A DNA stretch of 64,000 nt from Flavobacteriaceae bacterium. GTDB taxonomy: Bacteria; Bacteroidota; Bacteroidia; Flavobacteriales; Flavobacteriaceae. This document shows, piece by piece, positions 33,851 through 43,872 of the stretch (its first letter is position 1; each line of letters opens with the position of its first letter). The stretch lies in NCBI GenBank assembly GCA_947453885.1, contig CANGIF010000015.1, positions 1 to 64,000 of the forward strand, read 5' to 3'. Made by a program: the position numbers and the translations under genes. The notes below the pieces were generated by a model. That model searched no databases, had not been told where the DNA came from, and worked only from the letters and a program-made list of their open reading frames with translations.

Positions 33851-36844
33851 ATGATAAAAGCAATTAAAACCCTAGCATTAATACTAATAATGTTGGTGTG
33901 TGCCAGCAATACACAAGCACAAACAGAAAAAACTATTGAACAGTTGCAAAAAGAAGCCGAAGCAGGCAACGCACAATCGCAAAGTGAATTAGGAAATAAA
34001 TACTTTGAAGGGAAAGAAGTTCCAAAAGATTTATCAAAAACTTTTTATTGGAATAAAAAAGCAGCCGATAATAGTAATGTTCAAGGTCAATTACAATTGG
34101 CTAATTGCTACTATTTTGGTTATGGAACTGCTGTAGATTATATCAAAGCCATACAGTGGTATCAAAAAGTTGCCGATAATAATTATGCCGATGCACAATA
34201 TATGTTAGGTGTTTGCTACTATTCTGGTAATGGCATAACTGTAGATTATACTAAAGCCATACAATGGTTTCAAAAAGCGGCAGATAATAATAAAACAGAT
34301 GCACAATATATGTTAGGTATATGTTATTATAACGGTAATGGAACCACTGTAGATTATACTAAAGCTATACAGTGGTATCAAAAAGCAGCATTTAATAATA
34401 GTGCTTTTGCACAAAACGAATTAGCTAATTGCTATTTTAGTGGTAATGGAACTGGTGTTGATTATGGGAAAGCCTTTTATTGGGTGCAAAAAGCAGCTGA
34501 AAATAATAATGTTGTTGCACAAATCAATTTAGGAAATTCGTATTATCATGGATCAGGAATTTCTATTGACTATGAGAAAGCTGTCTATTGGTTTCAAAAA
34601 GCAGCCGATAATAATAATTCTATTGCACAAAATAATCTGGGAAGTTGCTACTTTGATGGCATTGGTACGGGTGTAGATAAAAGCAAAGCTTATTATTGGT
34701 ATCAAAAAGCTGCCGAAAACAACAATTCCAATGCACAAAACACTTTAGGCAATTGCCATTATAATGGTTATGGAACTAAAGTTGACTATAAAAAGGCTTT
34801 TGAATGGTATCAAAAAGCAGCGGATAATAGCAATGCTAAAGCACAAGCAAATTTAGGCAATTGCTATTATTTTGGTAATGGCACTACTGTAGATTTCAAA
34901 AAAGCCTTATACTGGTTTCAAAAAGCAGCCGATAATAATGATGCTGATGCACAAAATAATTTAGGCAGTTGCTACTATAATGGAAATGGTACTGATATAG
35001 ATTATAACAAGGCTTTTTATTGGTATCAAAAAGCAGCAGAAAATAAAAATGTAACTGCACAAAACAGTTTAGGTTACTGCTATGAAAATGGAAGGGGAAC
35101 TATGGTTGATTACAATAAGGCTCTTGAGTGGTATCAAAAAGCAGCAGATTATAATGATGCCGATGGACAAAAGAATTTAGGTAATTACTATTATGGTATT
35201 GACTACAGCAAAGCCGTGAAGTGGTACGAGAAAGCAGCCGAAAATAACAATATAAATTCAGCAGCTATTTTAACATTTATGAGCTACGATGGGTTGGGGT
35301 ATGAAACGCCAAATTATACTAAAGCTAATTATTGGTTTAAAAAAGCTGCTAATAACCCATTGGCGGAATTAACTATTAAAGAACTTAAAAAAGTAACAGA
35401 TAAAACGGTTAATGTACATTTATTGACAGTTTTGGCAGACAAATATTTTGAAGAACAAGATTTTAAAAATGCATACAAAACATATAAAAAAGCGTCACAA
35501 AATACAAGAAGCAAATATATGTGTGGATATATGGCTGAAAACAGTTTAGGTTGTGATTTTAGGTATCCTTATGGTAAAGAAACCATTTATGGTATACATC
35601 GTATAAATGAAGCTATGGAGTGGTACATAATAGCGGCTAAAAACAACTATCCAGCAGCACAATATAAATTAGGCAAGGTTTATGGTGGCGAGTTTGATGG
35701 TTATGGTTTCAATTACAAAAATTACGTAAAATCTTTTGAGTGGTATTTAAAAGCAGCAGAAAATAACCACCCAGAAGCACAATTTGAATTAAGTCGTATT
35801 TTTACTTATGGATATGGTGTAAAAGCAGATAAACAAAGAGCAGATTATTGGCATTGCAAAGCAGCACTAAATGAAAAAATAGATCCCAAAGACAAAAGGG
35901 GTGGAACTTATATAAATGAAATAACTAAAAGTGAATACAAAAATAAAATTAAAAACTACGAATCGCTTTTTGCTATTCAAAACAACACCCCAAAAACACA
36001 AGAACAGCTTTTAGAAGAAAAAGAAGATAATTTAAGAATAGCTAAAATGCAACGAGAGGCATCTGCCGAAAATCATAAAAATGCACTTGAAGCAAATAAT
36101 GCGATTGACAGCTATAACGATAAAATGAAAAAAGCTAAAGAAGCAGCACAGCAATATTTAGTACAAGCATTAGATGATGAAGATAAAAAAAGAAAGGAAG
36201 AACAAAAAAGATTAGATGCATACGCTAGAGGCACTACCGTTGAAGCAGAAAAAGTAAAAGCAGAAAGAGATGCTCGTTTTTATGAATCATTAAACAAAAA
36301 CACAAATAATAGCAGCTCAACATCTATAGCTAATAGTTCCAATGGAAGTGGTGGCAATTCAGGTAGTAGTTATAACAGTAGTAGCGATGTAAATTATGAA
36401 CCTACAAAACAAGCAGCATCAAATTCACAGTCTAATACAAGTAGTTCTTCAGGAAGCACAACTGCAAAAAATAATACTTCACAAAGTGTTCCTAATTTAT
36501 CTGCAGGTGGGACCGTATCGAATAGTTTTAACTCAGAAGGTTGCTCAGATTGGTCGCCAGCAGGGTCGGCAGGAGCAGTATCAGAATTATATTTGAAAGT
36601 TTGTCAATATAAAGAAGGAGGCTCTGGATACATAAAGCTTAAGAATGGCAACAGCAAAGGCGTAAGATTAAGCTATAAAATTTTCTTTAATAACGGTAGA
36701 ACAGTTGACGGAAGTACCAATATACCTGCCAATTCAGAAACAAGTGGGTCCTCGTGTTTTCAATGTGCAACCAAAAATGGTGGAGGTGTTTCTCACTTTG
36801 TTTTTGATCATATTTTATTTGAAGGCGATAAAGGATATTGGTAA
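33851..36844 (+). CDS. Large secreted Sel1-repeat (TPR-like) protein
   Basis: 997 residues. The signal peptide ends near SNTQAQT. Residues 41-470 hold about twelve consecutive Sel1-like repeats of 36 residues (AQYMLGxCYYxGNGTxVDYxKAIQWYQKAADNN); two more follow near 595-690. A charged, probably coiled-coil part (about 715-815) comes next, then a Ser/Asn/Gly-rich linker (815-885). A C-terminal domain of about 110 residues has several Cys (NSEGCSDWSPAGSAG ... SGSSCFQCATKNGGG) that I cannot place. Sel1 arrays mediate protein contacts. The repeats are alike at DNA level (108-bp units), so expansion or loss is likely. The gene stands alone between long non-coding flanks rich in hairpins. Confidence 0.85.
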   Translation: MIKAIKTLALILIMLVCASNTQAQTEKTIEQLQKEAEAGNAQSQSELGNKYFEGKEVPKDLSKTFYWNKKAADNSNVQGQLQLANCYYFGYGTAVDYIKAIQWYQKVADNNYADAQYMLGVCYYSGNGITVDYTKAIQWFQKAADNNKTDAQYMLGICYYNGNGTTVDYTKAIQWYQKAAFNNSAFAQNELANCYFSGNGTGVDYGKAFYWVQKAAENNNVVAQINLGNSYYHGSGISIDYEKAVYWFQKAADNNNSIAQNNLGSCYFDGIGTGVDKSKAYYWYQKAAENNNSNAQNTLGNCHYNGYGTKVDYKKAFEWYQKAADNSNAKAQANLGNCYYFGNGTTVDFKKALYWFQKAADNNDADAQNNLGSCYYNGNGTDIDYNKAFYWYQKAAENKNVTAQNSLGYCYENGRGTMVDYNKALEWYQKAADYNDADGQKNLGNYYYGIDYSKAVKWYEKAAENNNINSAAILTFMSYDGLGYETPNYTKANYWFKKAANNPLAELTIKELKKVTDKTVNVHLLTVLADKYFEEQDFKNAYKTYKKASQNTRSKYMCGYMAENSLGCDFRYPYGKETIYGIHRINEAMEWYIIAAKNNYPAAQYKLGKVYGGEFDGYGFNYKNYVKSFEWYLKAAENNHPEAQFELSRIFTYGYGVKADKQRADYWHCKAALNEKIDPKDKRGGTYINEITKSEYKNKIKNYESLFAIQNNTPKTQEQLLEEKEDNLRIAKMQREASAENHKNALEANNAIDSYNDKMKKAKEAAQQYLVQALDDEDKKRKEEQKRLDAYARGTTVEAEKVKAERDARFYESLNKNTNNSSSTSIANSSNGSGGNSGSSYNSSSDVNYEPTKQAASNSQSNTSSSSGSTTAKNNTSQSVPNLSAGGTVSNSFNSEGCSDWSPAGSAGAVSELYLKVCQYKEGGSGYIKLKNGNSKGVRLSYKIFFNNGRTVDGSTNIPANSETSGSSCFQCATKNGGGVSHFVFDHILFEGDKGYW

Positions 36845-37399
36845 AATTAAAAACTTCGCCGTTGTTGGTATGGCAAAGCCTGCCAACAACTTTATAAAAA
36901 CACCATAAATTGGCAAATCAATAGTAATTGGTCTTCTCGAAGAATTTACAAACGAAATATAAATTCAAGTTCCAACTAAACATTTCTTTGTGTCTTAAAT
37001 AAATTTTATACAAACATTACTGGTACAAATAGAATCACCAACAAAAGCAAAAGAATTAACGGATATGATTTCAACAATAAACTTTATAAAAAAGTTTCAT
37101 CAATCAACAAGCGACACAATTAATTATAGCGTTGCAAGAACACAAAACAATTAAAGTAGTAATCGTAAAATAAAATCTCAGCTAGTGCAACCATCTTGCT
37201 CGTATCCACAAAAAATAATTTACCTAAATATCAATAATTAAATGTTTTGTATTACTATTGTAAAAATTATAGTTGAATAAATATTGGAGCAACTTAATTA
37301 TTACTAGCTAGAAGCTCGCGCTAGCTAGGAGCGTTTTTCTTTAGCAAATGGAAATGAATTACAATTCAATAAATAAATAAAATTTAAATTACTAGTAGT
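36845..37399. other. Gene-free interval after the Sel1-repeat gene
   Basis: Contains a hairpin GTTGTTGG/CCAACAAC (36861-36868 with 36883-36890, loop 14) soon after the stop, and a doubled CTAGCTAG palindrome near 37310-37333 followed by GGAGCGTTTTT. No credible gene. Confidence 0.55.
36861..36890. terminator. Hairpin after the Sel1-repeat gene
   Basis: An 8-bp perfect stem, GTTGTTGG with CCAACAAC, 16 bp after the stop. No clear T run follows (TTTATAAAAA), so it may be a recombination or RNA-stability structure instead of a terminator. Confidence 0.4.
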
Positions 37400-37987
37400 A
37401 TGAAAAGTATCGTCACGAGTTTATTCTGTATCTCATGTTTGTTTTTAACAAGTTTTAAAAATCCTCCTAAAAATGCAAAGGTTGCAATTGCAACTCAAGT
37501 GTCTATTGGTGACGAGGAGCAAGAATTTGTAGAATTAATGAATGGTAAAATCATTAAAGGCAAAGTATCTAAATGCAATGTGTTTAAAACCAATAGTTTT
37601 AAAGCAAAGGGTTCTGGTGAGGTTGTTATTGATGGTGTTACCTATGAATACAATGATGTTATGGCTGTTCAACACAAAAAAAACAGATATAAAAAAAATG
37701 CGAACGGAGAATTTGCCAAAAGAACGTATAAAAGTAAAATTAGTGTTTACTACACCTGGATAGATATTGGCGGTGGAGGCAATACACGTGATTTTTATTA
37801 CATACTAAAAGGTGATACAGGAACCTTAGTAGAAATGACGGAAGGTAATCTTAGAACGATGGTGAGCGATTGCCCTGCTGCTACTGCCGTATTTGATGAA
37901 TATGACAAACTAACCCGTAGAGCTCAATTGGATAGAAGTATAAAGGTGAATTATGACTGCATTGATGCGTATGATAAGTGTCAATAA
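37400..37987 (+). CDS. Secreted hypothetical protein
   Basis: 195 residues with a signal-like hydrophobic start (MKSIVTSLFCISCLFLTSFK). The mature part is beta-rich: FVELMNGKIIKGKVSKC, a YEYNDVMAVQHKKNRYKKN stretch and a Gly-rich turn (IDIGGGGNTRDFYY). Two Cys near the end may pair (YDCIDAYDKC). I know no family. It is a lone gene between two non-coding stretches; both neighbours are single genes too. Confidence 0.65.
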   Translation: MKSIVTSLFCISCLFLTSFKNPPKNAKVAIATQVSIGDEEQEFVELMNGKIIKGKVSKCNVFKTNSFKAKGSGEVVIDGVTYEYNDVMAVQHKKNRYKKNANGEFAKRTYKSKISVYYTWIDIGGGGNTRDFYYILKGDTGTLVEMTEGNLRTMVSDCPAATAVFDEYDKLTRRAQLDRSIKVNYDCIDAYDKCQ

Positions 37988-38162
37988 ATATAAATACTTT
38001 TGATTAAAAACGGTAATAACAATACAAGATGCATGGATTTAGTGTAATTGCCTTTTCGGATGGAACTATATGATTAAATAGAAAATATCCAGTCACGAAG
38101 CCTTGCATTGATCCATAGTACTTCGTTTCAATGTCAGTAAGGTTTTACAAAATGGTAGAAAT

Positions 38163-38192
38163 AAAAAAGAGGTCAAAAATGACCTCTTTTTT
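38163..38192. terminator. Terminator downstream of tRNA-Asn
   Basis: Stem AAAAAAGAGGTCA/TGACCTCTTTTTT (38163-38175 with 38180-38192), loop AAAA, usable on both strands. It is 8 bp beyond the tRNA 3' end on the minus strand. Confidence 0.85.
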
Positions 38193-38199
38193 TAATTAG

Positions 38200-38273
38200 C
38201 TCCCCCTCTTGGGCTCGAACCAAGGACCCTCTGATTAACAGTCAGATGCTCTAACCAACTGAGCTAAGGAGGA
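38200..38273 (-). tRNA. tRNA-Asn (anticodon GUU)
   Basis: On the minus strand it begins TCCTCCTTAGCTCAGTTGG. The anticodon loop is CTGTTAA (GTT) and the T-loop GTTCGAGCC. The acceptor arm closes with one G-T pair (TCCTCCT/AGGGGGA). 74 nt, no encoded CCA. Confidence 0.95.
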
Positions 38274-38323
38274 AACTATGTATGTTTAAAAAAGACTAAC
38301 GTTTTAGACCTTTTTAGCGGTGG

Positions 38324-38353
38324 CAAATATAAGGCGATTTTTGTGTTTTGCAA
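38324..38353 (-). promoter_or_regulatory. Promoter of tRNA-Asn
   Basis: On the minus strand: TTG (38353-38351), 19-bp spacer, TATATTTG (38331-38324). Identical in spacing and -7 word to the tRNA-Phe promoter. Confidence 0.75.
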
Positions 38354-38381
38354 ATAAAAATTGAAAAAAAATTACTTTTTT

Positions 38382-39704
38382 TTATTTACCTGTAATTAAA
38401 TGCCAAATATCATTTCCAAATACCAATGCCATTAAACTTAAAAGTAGCACTACACCAATGGTTTGGGCAACTTCTAAGGTTTTTTCAGTTGGTTTTTTTC
38501 TGGTTATGATTTCAATTAAAATAAAAGTGGCATGCCCTCCATCTAAACCTGGAATTGGTAATATGTTTAAAAATGCCAACCAAATTGAAAACATGGCACA
38601 AAAGGACCAAAAGAAATTCCAATCCCAAACGGGTTTGAAAATTTTAAACATTCGTAACGGACCACTTACTTGCTTGTAAGCTTCCGTTTTGGTGTTGAAA
38701 ATTACTTTAAACTGTCGAATTTGATCTGATAAAGTTGATAACGTTTTGCTTAAACCTGCAGGCACTGCTTGTACAAATGAAAGCGGCTGAGAAACGTAAG
38801 CAGTTTTTAATATACTTAAATTTGGATAAAATCCTATTTTACCTTCTTTGTCCACTTTTGTTTTTAAAACAATTTCTTGGTTATTTCGAATGACTTTTAA
38901 GGCTATTGAATCTTTTTTGCTTTTTGAAATTGCAGTGGTTAATTCGTCGTAATAAATAGTTTTGGTGTCGTTTAATCCAATAATTTTATCGTTTTTTTGA
39001 AGTCCACACAATAGCGCAGGTGAATTTTTTACTACTGAATCAACTATAACTTCCACACGAGGCGCTAAAAAGTTTTTACCCGCACGTTTGATCACTTCTC
39101 TTTTTCCATCATCGCTTAGGTCGAATGTGGTTTCTTTTCCATCGCGGATTACCGTTATGTTTTTACCAAATAGTACTTCCATTGGTAATTGATCAAACTT
39201 TTTTTGTGCCACTCCGTCCACTTTCAAAATTTTATCTCCTGATCGTAACCCAATGATGCTGCCAATTGAATCTACAGCGATTCCATTTGTTATTTTTGAA
39301 TTGTCAATGTAATTATCACCATTGTTGAATAATAACATGGTGTAAATGAACCATGCTAAAAAGAAATTTACAATAACTCCTCCGCAAATAATAATTAATC
39401 TTTGATAAGCAGGTTTGCTTCTGTATTCCCAAGGTTGTGGCTCTTGTTTCAGCTGTTCTTTATCCATGCTTTCGTCAATCATTCCGGCAATTTTTACATA
39501 ACCACCCATTGGAATCCAACCAATTCCGTATTCTGTATCTCCAATTTTCTTTTTGACTAAAGAAAACCATGGGTCAAAAAACAAGTAGAATTTATCGATT
39601 TTTGTTTTGAAAAATTTTGCAGGCAGAAAATGACCAAGTTCGTGAAGTATTACTAAAATTGACAAACACAAAATTAATTGTGCTATCTGAATAAGTGTTC
39701 CCAT
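38382..39704 (-). CDS. rseP: RseP-family site-2 intramembrane zinc protease
   Basis: 440 residues. The zinc motif HELGH is at residues 21-25 in the first membrane helix (LSILVILHELGHFLPAKFF). The other metal ligand lies in the conserved LPIPGLDGGH near residue 395. Two PDZ-like regions lie between (about 125-300: GLRSGDKILKVDG and GLQKNDKIIGLND). Such proteases cut membrane anti-sigma factors and leftover signal peptides. It is transcribed alone, 75 bp after the aminopeptidase gene. Confidence 0.93.
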   Translation of the reverse strand: MGTLIQIAQLILCLSILVILHELGHFLPAKFFKTKIDKFYLFFDPWFSLVKKKIGDTEYGIGWIPMGGYVKIAGMIDESMDKEQLKQEPQPWEYRSKPAYQRLIIICGGVIVNFFLAWFIYTMLLFNNGDNYIDNSKITNGIAVDSIGSIIGLRSGDKILKVDGVAQKKFDQLPMEVLFGKNITVIRDGKETTFDLSDDGKREVIKRAGKNFLAPRVEVIVDSVVKNSPALLCGLQKNDKIIGLNDTKTIYYDELTTAISKSKKDSIALKVIRNNQEIVLKTKVDKEGKIGFYPNLSILKTAYVSQPLSFVQAVPAGLSKTLSTLSDQIRQFKVIFNTKTEAYKQVSGPLRMFKIFKPVWDWNFFWSFCAMFSIWLAFLNILPIPGLDGGHATFILIEIITRKKPTEKTLEVAQTIGVVLLLSLMALVFGNDIWHLITGK

Positions 39705-39779
39705 TTGTTTCTGTTAAATTCGTATATAACGGCAAAAGTAAGGTTTTCACCTTACTTTTTGCAATTTATGTGATGTGGT

Positions 39780-41699
39780 TTATTTTTTTATGAATTTTTT
39801 ATGAAAAGTTCCTTGCGAAGTTGCCACTGAAAGGGTGTACATTCCTGCTGCTAAATCAACAACCGAAAAGCTGGAAGTACTAGAAGTCAGTACTCTTTGT
39901 CCTAAAGTATTGAACACGTCAATATTTTGAACAGTCATTAAATTAGGCATTGATAGGGTTACTGTAGAAGTGGTTGGATTAGGGAACAATTGAATAGATG
40001 GGTTGGCTACAAAACCTACATTGTGTAAATCTACCGCGTTGTTATTTGTAATTAAATGCACATCGGGATCAATAGTAATATCGGCTATTTCAAAAGGAAT
40101 ATTTTCAATAAACACCTGATTATTGGTGGTGTTTTGCAAAACCAAATCTAAAAGTTCTCCGTTTATCCCTGTAACTCTAATTGGCACTGGCATTTCAAAA
40201 AACGTAACCGACGCGTCGGATTGTGTTTGACTTAATTGAATTTGAACCTGATTGTTACCAAGTGTTTGTGCACTTAAAGTATAACTTGGAAAGCCTTGAT
40301 TATAGACCCAATCGTTAAAAAATTCAGTTAAACTGTTGCCATAAACGGCTTCTAAATGGGTTTGTAAATTGGATGTAATTGCATAACCGTAGGCCAATGT
40401 TGTATCGGCTAAATAGTTTTTTAATCCTTGAAAAAACACTGCATCGCCTAGCTTAAAACGAAGCATTTCCAAAACCATAGCGCCTTTGTCATACGTTAAT
40501 CGGCCGCTAAAAATTCTGTTTACGTCTAATGCTTGTGAATCATTCAAATAGACATTCCCATTTGGTGCACTTGTAATGTAGTTTACCATATTGGTTTTTT
40601 CAGTTATAAAAGCAGGAATACCATCAAAATGTTCAATAACTAATGCTGCAACGTAAGTAGCAAAACCTTCGTTTAACCAAATGTCTTTCCATGTTCCGCA
40701 CGTAATTTTATCGCCAAACCACTGGTGTGCCATTTCGTGAGCAATTAATTGTCGATCAAAACCTACCATAAACGAAACTGTGGTATGTTCCATTCCACCG
40801 CCCCAACCAAACTGCGCATGACCGTATTTTTCATTATGAAAAGGATACACTTCAAAAAGACTTTCGTATAAATTCAGTATCAAGGGTGTTTGGTCCAATT
40901 GTGGTTGTATAGTGGCAAGATTTTCTGGATAGATGTAGTTGACAATTGGGTATTGATTTGGACTAGTGCCAGCAGTTTGTGTGTAAACACTGTAGTTTGT
41001 AACGGCAATAGCAATTAAATAAGCAGGTATTGGATAGCCGTGATGAAAGTGTGTTGTTTTTAAACTCCCGTTCACAACAGGCGCTTCAGGTTCTACGCCA
41101 TTTGAAACACTAACGTATTGCGAAGGGGCAGTTATGTACACGTCAATTGAATTAACTTTATCGTTCAAATCTTGTTTGCAAGGCCACCAATCTCTTGCGC
41201 CAAAAGGTTCTGAAAGGGTGTAAATTACAGGTGTTCCGTTATGTGTTGCGCTTGTAAAAGCAAAAAAACCATTTTGTGGCGGTGCTCCTGCATAGTTAAT
41301 TTCTACAGTTGCTGTTGTTCCTATTAGTTGTGTGGCTAGTAAGTTTATTACTAATTCGTTGTTGGTGTTTTGAGCAAAAGTTAAAATCGCGCCGTTCATT
41401 TTTACAGTACTTACCGTCAAACTATTGCTTAAATCAAAGGTCAAGGAGTTCATGTTTGCCAAAGCAGTATAGGTAGTGGTTACTTTTCCGCTGATGTAAT
41501 ATTGAGTAGGGTCAACGGTAAACTCAAGTTTGTGGTATGTGATGTCGTAATTTTGAGTATTGGCATTGGTTCTCATGTTTAGTTTTTGAGCCGCAGCGTG
41601 TTTCTCGGAGTTGCTAATTTGAGTTAAAAACGATTTGTCGGTTTGAGCAAAAGCCCAATTCAACAAGAAAAAAGCACTGATATAGTAGATTTTTTTCAT
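39780..41699 (-). CDS. Secreted M1-family metalloaminopeptidase with T9SS tail
   Basis: 639 residues from ATG at 41699 (MKKIYYISAFFLLNWAFAQ signal peptide). The M1 exopeptidase motif GGGMEHTT and the zinc site HEMAHQWFGDKITCG with the downstream Glu in WLNEGFATY are intact. An N-terminal beta domain precedes them. The C-terminal 75 residues are a Por sorting domain (IQLFPNPTTSTVTLS ... GMYTLSVATSQGTFHKKFIKK), so the enzyme is exported by T9SS and probably digests peptides outside the cell. It is shorter than classic four-domain PepN. Confidence 0.93.
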   Translation of the reverse strand: MKKIYYISAFFLLNWAFAQTDKSFLTQISNSEKHAAAQKLNMRTNANTQNYDITYHKLEFTVDPTQYYISGKVTTTYTALANMNSLTFDLSNSLTVSTVKMNGAILTFAQNTNNELVINLLATQLIGTTATVEINYAGAPPQNGFFAFTSATHNGTPVIYTLSEPFGARDWWPCKQDLNDKVNSIDVYITAPSQYVSVSNGVEPEAPVVNGSLKTTHFHHGYPIPAYLIAIAVTNYSVYTQTAGTSPNQYPIVNYIYPENLATIQPQLDQTPLILNLYESLFEVYPFHNEKYGHAQFGWGGGMEHTTVSFMVGFDRQLIAHEMAHQWFGDKITCGTWKDIWLNEGFATYVAALVIEHFDGIPAFITEKTNMVNYITSAPNGNVYLNDSQALDVNRIFSGRLTYDKGAMVLEMLRFKLGDAVFFQGLKNYLADTTLAYGYAITSNLQTHLEAVYGNSLTEFFNDWVYNQGFPSYTLSAQTLGNNQVQIQLSQTQSDASVTFFEMPVPIRVTGINGELLDLVLQNTTNNQVFIENIPFEIADITIDPDVHLITNNNAVDLHNVGFVANPSIQLFPNPTTSTVTLSMPNLMTVQNIDVFNTLGQRVLTSSTSSFSVVDLAAGMYTLSVATSQGTFHKKFIKK

Positions 41700-42054
41700 A
41701 AGTAGCATTATTTTTTTAGCAAATATAAAGAAAAGAAGTACGTAATCAACAGTCAGTTGGAGTTGTTTTTTGGTAATATAGCGAAAAACAGCGTGTGGAA
41801 ATTGATTGGTAAACTATCAAATTATTTCAAAACGGATAAGAATCCTAAATAGGATAAATATAACGCTTTAATATAAAGTAAAGAAAATGGTACTTTTATT
41901 TTATGAATGATTTATAACACTAAGCCATACTTAGTACAAAAAAAATAATTTATAATTTCAGCTTACATTAATTGAATCTATGTCTTATTTAAGTGTATCG
42001 CCAAAAGTAGTAAGTTGCTTAGCAAAGCAATTTTGTCAAAACTGTTTTTTCAAA
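41700..42054. other. Intergenic stretch, nothing recognised
   Basis: 355 bp between the aminopeptidase start and the end of the dehydrogenase gene, both on the minus strand. It is AT-rich, without a clear repeat, hairpin or gene. It must hold the aminopeptidase promoter. Confidence 0.5.
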
Positions 42055-43014
42055 CTACAGTATATTGTATATCGTTTTGATTTTAGAAACCAAGACTTGT
42101 GCTAATTTTTCATGACTTTCAAAAGTCCAACCGGCTATATGCGGTGTAAGCAACACGTTTTTAGCTTGAAGTAAATAAGTAAAGGCTTCGGGTGTAGCAG
42201 CATCGTTGAAAAGAGTTTCAAACGATAGTTTTTCGTATTCCAAAACATCTAATCCAGCACCTAAAATTTTCCCGGATTGTAAACCAGCTACCAAGTCGGC
42301 GGTAACTACGTTTTTTCCTCTAGAAGTGTTTATCAGCCAAAAGGATTTTGAAAATTGGGCTATAAAAGCGGCATTGACCAATTGGTCGGTTTGAGGTGTC
42401 CACGGAATGTGTAGGCTCACCACATCGGCTTTGCTTTGAAGTTCGGCTAACGAAACTTGTTGAGCATCGTTATTGCCAACATTTTCAAGTATATCATAAC
42501 ATAAAACAGTAGTGTCAAAACCTCGTAGTTTTTTTGCAAAAGCTTTGCCCATATTACCATATCCAATTATTCCTACTGTTTTGCCGTCTAATTCATTACC
42601 CCGATTGCTTTCTCGGTTCCACAATCCTAAACGAACCTCTTGATCGGCTTGATTTAAACGATTGAAAAGCGATAAAAGCATGCCTAGAGCTTGTTCACCC
42701 ACAGCGTTCCTATTGCCTTCAGGAGCGGCTAATAGCTGAATGTTTTTGCTTATGGCATACTCGCAATCAATACTTTCCAATCCTGCACCAACTCGAGCAA
42801 TGAATTGTAGGTTAACTGCTTTGTCCAAAAAGGCTGCATCAATTGTAAACCGGCTTCTGATTACAATTCCATGATAATCTTGAATTTTAGCTTCAACTTG
42901 TGCTTTAGAGGAGGTAAAATCTTGATGATTTGTAAATCCAAGTTCTTGCAACTGTTCCCACAAAAGGGGATGGTTGGAATCAAGATGCAGGATTTTTATA
43001 GCCGCTAGGTTCAT
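42055..43014 (-). CDS. D-isomer-specific 2-hydroxyacid dehydrogenase
   Basis: 319 residues. NAD-binding Rossmann motif VGIIGYGNMGKAFAKKL; the catalytic trio is seen as Arg (NTSRGKNVV), Glu (LDVLEYEK) and His (LLTPHIAGWT). SerA-like enzymes convert 3-phosphoglycerate, but the lack of a C-terminal ACT domain leaves other 2-hydroxyacids open. Its ATG overlaps the proC stop by 4 bp, so the two are translated together. Confidence 0.88.
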   Translation of the reverse strand: MNLAAIKILHLDSNHPLLWEQLQELGFTNHQDFTSSKAQVEAKIQDYHGIVIRSRFTIDAAFLDKAVNLQFIARVGAGLESIDCEYAISKNIQLLAAPEGNRNAVGEQALGMLLSLFNRLNQADQEVRLGLWNRESNRGNELDGKTVGIIGYGNMGKAFAKKLRGFDTTVLCYDILENVGNNDAQQVSLAELQSKADVVSLHIPWTPQTDQLVNAAFIAQFSKSFWLINTSRGKNVVTADLVAGLQSGKILGAGLDVLEYEKLSFETLFNDAATPEAFTYLLQAKNVLLTPHIAGWTFESHEKLAQVLVSKIKTIYNIL

Positions 43015-43787
43015 TCTTTAATTTTTTTCAACGATATTTTAATTCCTTTAATTAACGATGAACTAAATCCTTCGTGTTCCATTTCATTTAAGCCGACAAT
43101 GGTACATCCTTGAGGAGTGGTTACTCTATCTATTAATTGTTCGGGGTGAATTTGTTCTTCCAATGCCATTGTTGCTGCTCCTTTTGCCGTTTGTGACGCT
43201 ATGGCTAAAGCTGTTGTAGCATCAAATCCAATTTCAATTCCAGCTTGCATGGATGCTCGGATGTATCGAAGTGCATAAGCAGTTCCACAGGCTCCTAAAA
43301 CTGTAGCAGCGTCCATTAATTTTTCGTCAATTACAGCAACTGTTCCTAAACTGTTAAATAGCGTTAGTAGGTTTTGAGCAGCTTGTTTGTCTTTTTCTAA
43401 AAAGGCAACACAAGTTGCTGATTGTCCAAATCGAATTGCAATGTTAGGCATCATATGAACAATTGGCACCTTTTTTTTGGTTTTTTCTAGTAAAGACTCA
43501 ATTGCTAATCCACTAACAGCTGATGCAATGACTTGGTGCGTTAAATGAGGTACAATTTCTTCTAAAACAGCATCAACTTGGTACGGTTTTACGGTAAGAA
43601 TAATTAAGTCTGCCGCTTCAATTTGATGGGTATTTTGGGAATGTATTTGAATGCCTTTGGTTGCAAGATAAGCAATACTCTCTGTGTTTCTTCTGGTAAC
43701 AGTAACATTATTTCCAGTCGTAAAGTCACTTATTCCTAAAGCAATGGCGACACCTAAATTACCGCCTCCAATAATGTGAATGTTCAT
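43011..43787 (-). CDS. proC: Pyrroline-5-carboxylate reductase
   Basis: 258 residues. NADPH-binding MNIHIIGGGNLGVAIALG at the start; the C-terminal helical domain has GCGTAYALRYI-like ACGTAYALRYIRASMQAG and the PEQLIDRVTTPQGCTIVGL signature (known ProC motif: V.SPGGTT..GL). It makes proline from pyrroline-5-carboxylate in the cytoplasm. It is co-transcribed with the dehydrogenase downstream. Confidence 0.92.
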   Translation of the reverse strand: MNIHIIGGGNLGVAIALGISDFTTGNNVTVTRRNTESIAYLATKGIQIHSQNTHQIEAADLIILTVKPYQVDAVLEEIVPHLTHQVIASAVSGLAIESLLEKTKKKVPIVHMMPNIAIRFGQSATCVAFLEKDKQAAQNLLTLFNSLGTVAVIDEKLMDAATVLGACGTAYALRYIRASMQAGIEIGFDATTALAIASQTAKGAATMALEEQIHPEQLIDRVTTPQGCTIVGLNEMEHEGFSSSLIKGIKISLKKIKE

Positions 43788-43872
43788 ATTTTGTGTTATT
43801 TTAATAAAATGGTGTTGAACTTAAATTTTAAAAACAACTTCTTAGGAATTCTAATTTAAAGTAGGGCAATAG

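Noticed and set aside
42055..43014. serA (phosphoglycerate dehydrogenase)
   Set aside because: Catalytic residues fit the superfamily, but no ACT domain and no serC neighbour; specific name not justified.
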